From Planctomycetaceae bacterium (GTDB lineage: Bacteria; Planctomycetota; Planctomycetia; Pirellulales; UBA1268): a DNA stretch of 6,088 nucleotides. The stretch is taken from assembly GCA_947464585.1 (NCBI GenBank), contig CANHYS010000155.1:1-6088 (forward strand), in the 5' to 3' direction. Below, piece after piece: positions 1 to 5,723 of the stretch (position 1 is its first letter; each line of letters begins with the position of its first letter). The notes under the pieces were generated by a model, which saw only the letters and a program-made list of their open reading frames with translations, searched no databases and was not told the origin of the DNA. The position numbers and the translations under genes are program-made.

Positions 1-893
1 CCACCCTGCATCGACGTGCTCACCATGACGACGGGGAAGGAGAGTTGCACGCGGTCGTCGACCGCCGCGAGGATCATGGTCTGCGTGCCACCGCCGCTCG
101 ACCCGGTCGCAGCGATGCGAGAGGAATCGACCTCGGGCAGGCTCAGCAGGAAATCGAGCGACCGGATGGCGTTGAGCGTCTGCAGGCCCATCACACTCTG
201 CAGGTGTGATTCGGCACGGGCGCTGTAGAGCCCCCACCGTGTCGGCGTGTTCATCTCGGGACGCTGCTGCTGAAATCCGTGCGTGAGCGCCATCGAGAAC
301 TGCTGCGCGTCGGAGTTGCCGAGCATGTCCCACTGCCAGACGACACAGCCCATGCGGGCCAGCTGCACGCACAGCGATTGGAATCGGCTCCGGCCGCCGT
401 TTTCAAACCGCTCCTCTCCGGCGGCGATCTCCGCGCGGACCTTCTCGGTGGTCTGCTCCGAGAGCCGGGCATCCTTCCAGTGGCCGTGCGCGAAGAGCAC
501 ACCGGGGACCTTCCCCTGCGGGTTGACGGGACGGTAGAGGCTGCCGGTGACAAAGAACCCCGGTGCGCTCTCGAAGAACACCTTGGAGACGGTGTAGCCG
601 TCTCGCTCGATCGTGCCGTGAATGACGGGATTGAGCGGTGTCTTCGTGGGCATCGGCCAGAGCCCCTGCGACACCAGCACTCGGCGGCGGACATCCTCGG
701 CGCGGGCCAGCCAGGCCTCGCGGGTGGCCGGCGGATCGAACGGAAAGTATCCGTCGAGGTCCTTCAGGTCGCCGAGCCGGATATCTTCCGCGAATGAAGT
801 CGTTGCCGACAGGAACATCGCGACACAAGCGAGCAGGCACGCCGGCGGCAGCGTTGCCCAGAGAGTCCGTCGTGAGCAGGGCTGATGCGGCAT
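1..893 (-). CDS. Exported alpha/beta hydrolase, acetylxylan-esterase-like (3' end missing)
   Basis: The frame is open from 893 to the left edge (297 complete codons), so this is the N-terminal part of the protein. Residues 1-35 form a Sec-type signal peptide: Arg-Arg near the start, a hydrophobic core (ACLLACVAMFL) and a likely cleavage after SFA. The mature protein follows the alpha/beta-hydrolase order: an oxyanion-region HGHW at about 136-139, then the nucleophile elbow G-S-S-G-G at 264-268 with Ser266 as expected nucleophile. The catalytic Asp and His should lie beyond the window. Related families are acetylxylan esterases (AXE1/CE7) and the DLH-like or Abhydrolase_7 proteins common in planctomycetes; the substrate cannot be fixed, but a carbohydrate ester in the periplasm is a reasonable guess. 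The ATG at 893 was chosen because GGAG at 903-906 lies 9 bases upstream. An in-frame ATG at 899 has only 3 bases of spacing. It lies 139 bases after the kinase gene. Confidence 0.85.
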   Translation of the reverse strand, partial: MPHQPCSRRTLWATLPPACLLACVAMFLSATTSFAEDIRLGDLKDLDGYFPFDPPATREAWLARAEDVRRRVLVSQGLWPMPTKTPLNPVIHGTIERDGYTVSKVFFESAPGFFVTGSLYRPVNPQGKVPGVLFAHGHWKDARLSEQTTEKVRAEIAAGEERFENGGRSRFQSLCVQLARMGCVVWQWDMLGNSDAQQFSMALTHGFQQQRPEMNTPTRWGLYSARAESHLQSVMGLQTLNAIRSLDFLLSLPEVDSSRIAATGSSGGGTQTMILAAVDDRVQLSFPVVMVSTSMQG

Positions 894-902
894 GGCCATC
901 GT

Positions 903-906
903 CTCC
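903..906 (-). promoter_or_regulatory. Ribosome binding site for the hydrolase gene
   Basis: The minus strand reads GGAG here, 9 bases before the ATG at 893 and 3 before the alternative ATG at 899. It is the clearest Shine-Dalgarno match in the window and is the reason the inner ATG was preferred. Confidence 0.45.
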
Positions 907-954
907 GAGGGAAGTTGGGCGGCGAGCAGGCCCCGCTGCCCCGGCGAGGAAGGC

Positions 955-983
955 AGTGTCGGCGTTGCACTGACAGGCGTCAA
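955..983 (-). promoter_or_regulatory. Possible sigma-70-like promoter for the hydrolase gene
   Basis: On the minus strand TTGACG (978-983) matches the -35 consensus at 5 of 6 bases. Exactly 17 bases later comes GACACT (955-960), a weak -10 with 3 of 6 matches. A start from here would give a leader of roughly 55 bases before the ATG at 893. The good -35 and ideal spacing are seen directly; the poor -10 and GC-rich setting make this a tentative call. Confidence 0.2.
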
Positions 984-987
984 CACT
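955..987 (-). repeat. Imperfect inverted repeat between kinase and hydrolase genes
   Basis: On the minus strand AGTGTTGACG (978-987) can pair with CGCCGACACT (955-964), with one G-T wobble and one A-C mismatch, around a 13-base loop. It starts about 45 bases after the kinase stop codon. With no T-run it is not a standard intrinsic terminator. It also overlaps the candidate -35 and -10 boxes, so it could be an operator, a weak transcript end, or chance. Confidence 0.25.
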
Positions 988-1032
988 CCAGCACTCCCAC
1001 GAACTGGTTGATCGGGTCGCCTCGGCTTTCCT

Positions 1033-3249
1033 TCAGCCGCCGTTCTTTTTCGCGTCGATCTCCCGCACCCTCTGCTCGCAACGGTCGGCGTCCGCATTCT
1101 GCCCCATCCGACGATACGCGTCGGCCAGGTTGCGAAGGATGGCGACCGTGCCGGGATGACCGGGGCCGACAATCCGCTCCGCGGCTGTCAACGAACGTTC
1201 ATAGAACGCTACCGCCTTGTCATCACTTCCCAAAGCTCTCCCAAGAGGACTGAAGTGCGACAGGATCTCAGCGGTCAGCGGATGATCGGGTCCGAGGTGT
1301 TTCCCGCTGACCTCCAACGCCCGGACAAGCCTCGGCTCTGCCTCGGCTCGACGCTCCGGCTGATACGTCATCAATGTGGCCAGATGCAGGAGATTGTCGG
1401 CCGTGCGTGGGTCGTCCGGCCCCAACACACGCTCTCGGATCTCCAACGACTGTTGCAGAAAGGCTTCCGCTTCGGGGAACTTTCGCTGGGCCTGGCACAG
1501 GTGCCCGAGAAAGCAGAGGCTCGAAGCGGTCGATGCGTGCTCCCATCCGTGCATCTCTGTCTTGATGTCCAACACCTGCCTGTGGAGTTGCTCCGATCTG
1601 TCATTGTCGCCGAGTTCATGGCTGAGCCCAGCAAGATTGGTGAGCGATCCGACGGTGTCCTCGTGCTGCAGGCCGAACACTTTCTCACGAATGCCCAACG
1701 CGCGTTCCAGGAGCGGCTGCGCCTCGGCATACCGACGCTGCCTTCGATAGACCAGGGCGAGGTCGTTGAGGGCCGTGGCGACCCGCGATTCATCATCGCC
1801 GATGCCGTGGGGCGACGACGCGTCGTAGGTCTCCACAGCCTTCTCGAGGGCCGCGACTGCAACCTGATCGCGGCCGAGCCCGGATAGGGTCTGTCCCAGG
1901 CTCAAGAGCACGTCCACCAAGGCGATCGGGTCGTCCTTGAACTGTTCGACAGCAGCCTCGACCGCCGGCTCGAGCACATCCGCCACCTTGGCGTCGCGGT
2001 CACCGCCGTAGGGATTCGCCGAGCGAAACGCCTTCAGGAAGAAACCCTGCACGGCCCTGACCCGATCCCGCTCCTGCTGCGCAACCACCTCCTGGTCGCG
2101 GGCCCGATTTCTCTCGTCAATGGCAACCGCTCTTTCCCGCGCAGCCCGCACGGCGAAAAAGGAGATGCCGACAAAAGCGACGCCGGCCGCCACGAGGGTG
2201 CTTGTCGCGGCGGCGGCGGCCACGCGGTGGCGACGGGCGAGCCGGAGCACCGCGGCGCCGAGGCTTTGCGGACTGGCAGCGATGGGCTCTCCCGCCAGAT
2301 ACCGCCCCAGATCCGCCTCCAACTCGGCGGCACTCGAATACCGCCGTGCACGTTCCTTCTCCAGGCATTTGCCTGCGATCGTGGCGATATCCCGCCGCAA
2401 CGTCCTGTTGACCGACGACAACGGCGTCGGATCCACCTCCCGGACCACCCTCGCCGCCTCGAAGGCCGACTTCCTCGTGATCGCGTAGGGCAGTTTCCCC
2501 GCCAGCAGTTCATAGAGAACCACACCGAGCGCATAGACATCGGCTCGCGCGTCGATGTCGTTGGGATCGGCGTCGAACTGCTCGGGAGACATGTATTGCA
2601 ACGTGCCCACAAGTTGGCCGACGTCCGTGTGCATCGTCGTCAGGGCGATGTCGGAGTCGATGCTGCGAGCCACACCGAAGTCGATGACCTTCGGTTGCCC
2701 AGCCACGTCGACCAGAATGTTGCCGGGCTTGAGATCCCGATGAATGATTCCCCTCCGATGTCCATGGGCGACTGCCTCACACACCCTGCGAAACAGGGCC
2801 ACTCGCTCCCGAGTGGAGAGCTTCCGCGCATTCGCGTAGCCGGTCAGCGTCTCCGCTTGTGGAACGTATTCCATGACAAAATACGGGACGTCCACGCCGT
2901 CGACAGAAATCGTCCCCACCAGGAATATCTGGGCGATGCCGGGATGCCTGAGCGTCGCGAGCACCTGAGCCTCGTACTGGAATCGTCGCGAGACCGTCGG
3001 CGAGGCCATGCCCTGACGGATGGCCTTGATCGCCACCGTGCGACGGGGCTTCTCCTGCACCGCCTCGTACACGCTCCCCATGCCGCCTTCCGCGATCAAC
3101 CGCACAATGGTCACCCCGCCCAGATTCATTCCTGGGACCAGAACATGTCGGGACTTGATCGGGACCAACCTGACGAGTTCACTCAGACCACTGAACGCTG
3201 TCCCGGAGTCGCCCGTTGCTTCCGTCGGCTGCTGGTGGGGATCGGTCAC
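1033..3249 (-). CDS. Membrane-anchored PknB-type Ser/Thr protein kinase with C-terminal TPRs
   Basis: Predicted kinase of 738 residues from the chosen start. Kinase domain about 45-320: glycine loop (AEGGMGSV, 53-60), VAIK lysine 75, HRDLKPGN with catalytic Asp172, DFG Asp190, and MSPEQ at 220-224 in place of APE. All key residues are present, so it should be active. One membrane span follows (about 343-367), then a charged, probably coiled-coil stretch (368-400). The C-terminal part (about 450-735) holds kinesin-light-chain-type TPRs in register, with conserved Thr at 532, 574, 616, 659 and 701. This topology puts the kinase in the cytoplasm and the TPRs across the membrane, presumably as a sensing or protein-binding part; the ligand is unknown. 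The start is uncertain. GTG at 3249 gives the natural-looking V/M-TDPHQQ and has AGGG 9 bases upstream. Alternatives are ATG 3318 (no visible SD), GTG 3450 and ATG 3127-3129. Confidence 0.92.
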   Translation of the reverse strand: MTDPHQQPTEATGDSGTAFSGLSELVRLVPIKSRHVLVPGMNLGGVTIVRLIAEGGMGSVYEAVQEKPRRTVAIKAIRQGMASPTVSRRFQYEAQVLATLRHPGIAQIFLVGTISVDGVDVPYFVMEYVPQAETLTGYANARKLSTRERVALFRRVCEAVAHGHRRGIIHRDLKPGNILVDVAGQPKVIDFGVARSIDSDIALTTMHTDVGQLVGTLQYMSPEQFDADPNDIDARADVYALGVVLYELLAGKLPYAITRKSAFEAARVVREVDPTPLSSVNRTLRRDIATIAGKCLEKERARRYSSAAELEADLGRYLAGEPIAASPQSLGAAVLRLARRHRVAAAAATSTLVAAGVAFVGISFFAVRAARERAVAIDERNRARDQEVVAQQERDRVRAVQGFFLKAFRSANPYGGDRDAKVADVLEPAVEAAVEQFKDDPIALVDVLLSLGQTLSGLGRDQVAVAALEKAVETYDASSPHGIGDDESRVATALNDLALVYRRQRRYAEAQPLLERALGIREKVFGLQHEDTVGSLTNLAGLSHELGDNDRSEQLHRQVLDIKTEMHGWEHASTASSLCFLGHLCQAQRKFPEAEAFLQQSLEIRERVLGPDDPRTADNLLHLATLMTYQPERRAEAEPRLVRALEVSGKHLGPDHPLTAEILSHFSPLGRALGSDDKAVAFYERSLTAAERIVGPGHPGTVAILRNLADAYRRMGQNADADRCEQRVREIDAKKNGG
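1036..1660 (-). repeat. TPR array (kinesin-light-chain type, about 42-residue period) in the kinase
   Basis: Five units align on the pattern [H/D]-x(1-2)-T-[AV]-x-x-L-x-x-[LF], followed by [AS]-E and a Glu/Arg-rich second helix. Conserved Thr residues lie 42, 42, 43 and 42 residues apart. A sixth, more diverged unit precedes them at about residues 490-531. The 42-residue period, rather than 34, is typical of TPR_10/TPR_12 kinesin-light-chain-like repeats. The 43-residue gap reflects one extra residue in the fourth unit, near TYQPERR. Confidence 0.75.
2149..2223 (-). other. Transmembrane segment of the kinase
   Basis: The 25 codons give an Ala/Val/Phe-rich hydrophobic stretch (residues 343-367 from the GTG at 3249). 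It is preceded by LARRHR and followed by RAARER. Basic residues flank both sides, so orientation rests on the kinase domain having to be cytoplasmic. Confidence 0.8.
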
Positions 3250-3504
3250 GATGCTGAACCCTGAGGCACGAAGGACGACCGGCGACGGTCGCCCGGTGCG
3301 AGCATGAGCCCGCAGCATAGCTCGCGGTCCATCGACGATGCGAACATCGTTGTTCCACGCTCGGTGAGTGATCCGTGCCGCGCACTCAGCGCACGGCATG
3401 AACCAAGTCCTTGCCGAGGACGGGCCCACGCATCGAGCACGAGGCCACACACGGTGCGGGGCGCCCAGTGCCGCATGGTTCGTCGGTTTTGCCTCGACTG
3501 CAGC

Positions 3505-4407
3505 CTACGCCGCGGCCCGGCTCCCGCGACGCGAGGCGGCTGCCTGCTGGAGCAGCGCGGCTTCCACGCTCTCCGCGAAGTGGCAGCCAAGACCGGCCAG
3601 CCACGTCTCGTGCATCGACCGGTTCTTGTGGTAGTTGTTCGGCAGGAGCGTGACCTCGCGGCCCGCATGCAGCCCGGCGATCGCAAAGTGCAGTCGGTCG
3701 GTGATGATCCGCCGATACCGCGCCGCCAGGGCGAGCGTCTCGGCGGGCGTATTGCAGAGGGCGGCGGGATCGCGCGCCAGTTGCAGCAGCCGCCCCCTCC
3801 GCTCGTGGTCGCGACGCATCAGGATGCCGAGATCCTGCACCGGTGGGCCGGCGGCGGGCCAGGCCAGACCCAGCGCGAGATCAGGGGCGAGGATGCCGTC
3901 CGTTCGCAGGCCGAGGCTCGCCTGCTCGCGAACGAACACTTTGGCAAACGGGCGGTCCTCGCGGTCGGTGAACGACTGCGGCAGGATGACGACCGGCACA
4001 CTGAGCCCAAGAGCCCGGGTGCGCATCGCGTGGTTCTCCGCAGATCGCCGGCCCATGCTGCCGCCGCCACCGAACACGATCACGTCCACCTCGGCAGGAT
4101 CATCGAGGTCCAGTGGCAGCCACCGGATGCCACTCTCTGCGAAGAGCTGTGTCATGGCCAGCTCGATCAGGGCATCCCCGACATGTCCGGCCGGCTGCAC
4201 GTAGCCGACGCGTCGGCCGACCAGCGGCGCGATCACATGCTTGAAGGCGTCGGGTCCCAGGAGTGCCCGACGGGCCGTGTCGTCACCGCCGGTGCCTGGG
4301 ACGATCCGCAAGGATGGCTTCGCGCCAGCAGACGTCCGATCGCGGAGGCTGCGCCTCGTCGCATGACAGCCTGCCGCACGCGGTATCCGCTCGTTGCAAT
4401 TCCCCAT
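3505..4407 (-). CDS. Polysaccharide pyruvyl transferase family protein
   Basis: This 300-residue protein has the sequence landmarks of PF04230. They are a GHVGD nucleotide-fold motif after the first strand (74-78), a VIVFGGGGS loop (109-117), VVILPQSF (139-146), FVREQ (158-162), TDRLH (236-240) and LLPNNYHKN near the C-terminus (254-262). Family members transfer a pyruvyl ketal from phosphoenolpyruvate to sugars of exopolysaccharides or cell-wall polymers, normally in the cytoplasm; some members act on other substrates. No glycosyltransferase or polymer-export gene is beside it, so its acceptor is unknown. The first recognisable strand begins only around residue 58, and the Arg-rich leader may not be translated. 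ATG 4407 is the only upstream ATG and has no clear SD; TTG 4452 would be longer and a later GTG shorter. The last residues (ASRRGSRAAA) look like an unstructured tail. Confidence 0.82.
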   Translation of the reverse strand: MGNCNERIPRAAGCHATRRSLRDRTSAGAKPSLRIVPGTGGDDTARRALLGPDAFKHVIAPLVGRRVGYVQPAGHVGDALIELAMTQLFAESGIRWLPLDLDDPAEVDVIVFGGGGSMGRRSAENHAMRTRALGLSVPVVILPQSFTDREDRPFAKVFVREQASLGLRTDGILAPDLALGLAWPAAGPPVQDLGILMRRDHERRGRLLQLARDPAALCNTPAETLALAARYRRIITDRLHFAIAGLHAGREVTLLPNNYHKNRSMHETWLAGLGCHFAESVEAALLQQAAASRRGSRAAA

Positions 4408-4476
4408 GAGGGGGTGTATCGACCCGCAAACGCTGCAAGGCCTGCGAAACAACCACGGGTCTACTCGGGAAGACTA

Positions 4477-4506
4477 GGGAAAATGGGGGCGGGAGCGATT
4501 TTTTTT
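4477..4506 (+). repeat. REP-like G-rich repeat, copy 1 (direct)
   Basis: The core reads AAAATGGGGGCGGGAGCGA followed by eight T. It differs from the other two copies by G in place of A inside the GGGGAC segment. It matches the inverted copy at 27 of 28 positions (4478-4505 against 4570-4597), so copies 1 and 3 together look like terminal inverted repeats of an element of about 120 bases. Confidence 0.85.
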
Positions 4507-4510
4507 AAAC

Positions 4511-4537
4511 GGGAAAATGGGGACGGGAGCGAATTTT
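4511..4537 (+). repeat. REP-like G-rich repeat, copy 2 (direct)
   Basis: The core AAAATGGGGACGGGAGCGA is identical to copy 3. It runs in the same direction as copy 1, with four bases (AAAC) between them. After the core it reads ATTTT instead of an uninterrupted T-run. Confidence 0.85.
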
Positions 4538-4539
4538 GC

Positions 4540-4560
4540 GACGGCTTTGTTCATGCCGTC
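4540..4560. repeat. Inner hairpin between repeat copies 2 and 3
   Basis: GACGGC (4540-4545) and GCCGTC (4555-4560) form a perfect 6-base-pair stem around the 9-base loop TTTGTTCAT. It sits inside the larger stem made by copies 2 and 3, so the whole could fold as a long hairpin with a second hairpin at its tip. Confidence 0.6.
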
Positions 4561-4569
4561 TTCGGCTCC

Positions 4570-4597
4570 AAAAAAATCGCTCCCGTCCCCATTTTCC
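4570..4597 (-). repeat. REP-like G-rich repeat, copy 3 (inverted)
   Basis: The minus strand reads GG, then AAAATGGGGACGGGAGCGA, then seven T. Twenty-one bases (4577-4597) pair perfectly with copy 2 (4512-4532), and four more pair after one mismatch. Its outer edge lies only two bases after the stop codon of the substrate-binding gene (4600-4602). Confidence 0.85.
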
Positions 4598-4599
4598 GG

Positions 4600-5703
4600 T
4601 CACTGCGCTGGTGCCTCGTCGAATGGCCCCTTCAGCACAGCATCGAGCTGGTCGTGCCGCCCCGCCCCGTCGATCAGATACCTGGCCTGCGGCTTGAGAT
4701 CCTCCGGCACCTGCCAGCGGTCGGGGGCTGCTGCCGGTGTGGCGAGATTGAGCACAAGGTAGGGCGGAATCTCATGAGCCGTTTCGCGGATCGGCACGGT
4801 CTTGGGATCGGTGCCCGAAAGGAGATCCGCCGCCAGCCGGCCGGCCACGAGCCCCACCTCGCGGAAGTTGAAGCCGAGGTCAAAAAGCGTGCCCCGATCG
4901 GGCTCACCCGGGTTGACGCTGAACACCGGCACGTCCGATTTCGCCGCGGTGGCGATGACCGAATCGACCGCGCTGATCACCGTCGTGTCGCCGGGCACGA
5001 AGATCGCCTCGGCGCCCCGCGAGATCGTCGACTGCACCGCCTCGATGACGCCCGAGGAGTTTTCCACCGGCGCCTCGAGCAGTTCGATGCCGAGTGCCTT
5101 GCAACTGGCCCGCGCGAGTTCCATGAAACGGCGGGAATTGCTCTCGGAAGGGTTGTGCGCCGCCCCCACGCGAGCCAGGCGGGGATTGAGTCGCCGGGCA
5201 ATCAGAAACGTCGTGTTCACCGGCGCCAGGCTGCCATACCCGACCAGATGCGGCGGATGCACGAGCGGGTCGGCGCGATCGAAGCCGACGCCTGCCGAGA
5301 AGGGATCTGCCACCGCCGCGAACACATGCTTGAGCCGGCCACGGCTGTTGGCCGTCGCCACCGCCTGCAACGACGGCGTGCTGGAGGTGAGCACCAGGTC
5401 GAACGGCCCGCCGACGATCTCGCGGGCGATCGCGTTGCCCTGAGCCATGTCCCCTTCGGCGTTGTAACGGCGGATCGTCACCGTCTTGCCATCGATAAAG
5501 CCTCGCTCGGCGAGCCCAGCGATCATCCCCTTGACCGCATCCTCGAGCACCATCGAGCTGGTCTGCTGGAGCACGGCGATCGCCGGCAGCTCGCGTTTGG
5601 CCGACTGTCTGTCGGTGAGCAGCAGGAGCGCCGACGCGCCGAAGAGCAGGGCCACGGTCGGCACGCAACGGCGGAGAAAGGCAAGGATGTGCGACGAGTT
5701 CAT
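4600..5703 (-). CDS. ABC transporter substrate-binding protein (PF04392 family)
   Basis: This 367-residue protein has the two-lobe periplasmic-binding fold of the ABC_sub_bind family, which includes TrpX-like proteins. An N-terminal hydrophobic segment (about 13-30) is followed by the first strand (PAIAVLQ, 40-46). Family landmarks come in order: the FDLVLTSSTPSLQAV region, AAVADPFSAGVG, AAHNPSESNS and, near the C-terminus, NPGEPDRGTLFDLGFNF with a Gly-x-x-Ala-Gly-Arg-x-Ala helix. There is no Cys after the hydrophobic core, so this is not a classical lipoprotein; it is either a cleaved secreted protein or held by its N-terminal helix. Ligands in this family are mostly uncharacterised; tryptophan or other amino acids are known only for some Gram-positive members. 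It starts 20 bases after the ATPase stop codon, with only a weak GAAAG as SD, and is clearly co-transcribed with it. The REP-like element begins right after its stop. Confidence 0.9.
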   Translation of the reverse strand: MNSSHILAFLRRCVPTVALLFGASALLLLTDRQSAKRELPAIAVLQQTSSMVLEDAVKGMIAGLAERGFIDGKTVTIRRYNAEGDMAQGNAIAREIVGGPFDLVLTSSTPSLQAVATANSRGRLKHVFAAVADPFSAGVGFDRADPLVHPPHLVGYGSLAPVNTTFLIARRLNPRLARVGAAHNPSESNSRRFMELARASCKALGIELLEAPVENSSGVIEAVQSTISRGAEAIFVPGDTTVISAVDSVIATAAKSDVPVFSVNPGEPDRGTLFDLGFNFREVGLVAGRLAADLLSGTDPKTVPIRETAHEIPPYLVLNLATPAAAPDRWQVPEDLKPQARYLIDGAGRHDQLDAVLKGPFDEAPAQ

Positions 5704-5723
5704 GGTTGTCTTTCGATTGCCCC

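Larger units (their letters stand above)
4477..4597. mobile_element. BIME/MITE-like non-autonomous repeat element
   Basis: Seen directly: three repeat copies (two direct, one inverted), an inner hairpin, and no coding capacity in about 120 bases. From general knowledge, REP/BIME elements of this build are spread by REP-associated tyrosine (Y1, IS200-like) transposases acting in trans, and intergenic 'AAATGGGGAC...TTTTT' repeats occur in several phyla. Assignment to that class is an inference, as no transposase or target duplication is visible. The element fills most of the gap between the binding-protein and pyruvyl transferase genes. It may also act as a transcript-end or mRNA-stability structure for the transporter operon. 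Confidence 0.5.

Noticed and set aside
403..840. Minus-strand ORF of 145 codons in the hydrolase region
   Set aside because: It overlaps the real hydrolase frame, which carries the signal peptide and the GSSGG elbow. This frame is Arg/Pro-rich with no motif.
2227..3264. Plus-strand ORF of 345 codons opposite the kinase
   Set aside because: It is fully antisense to the conserved kinase domain and shows no recognisable motif; a codon-bias shadow.
3342..3355. Small palindrome GAACATCGTTGTTC as a regulator site upstream of the kinase
   Set aside because: The arms are only five bases, no promoter elements are nearby, and it may lie inside the coding region if the kinase starts further upstream.
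3373..3396. CCGTGC/GCACGG dyad between the pyruvyl transferase and kinase genes as a terminator
   Set aside because: The stem is only six base pairs with a 12-base loop and no T-run on either strand. In DNA this GC-rich such dyads are common by chance.
4408..4452. N-terminal extension of the pyruvyl transferase from TTG 4452, including a Cys-x-x-Cys
   Set aside because: The start codon is rare and has no Shine-Dalgarno match. The extension has no similarity to the family, whose fold begins much later, so the CxxC is probably chance.
4477..4597. CRISPR array
   Set aside because: There are only three copies, one of them inverted, and the gaps of 4 and 32 bases are unequal. Regular spacers and cas genes are missing.
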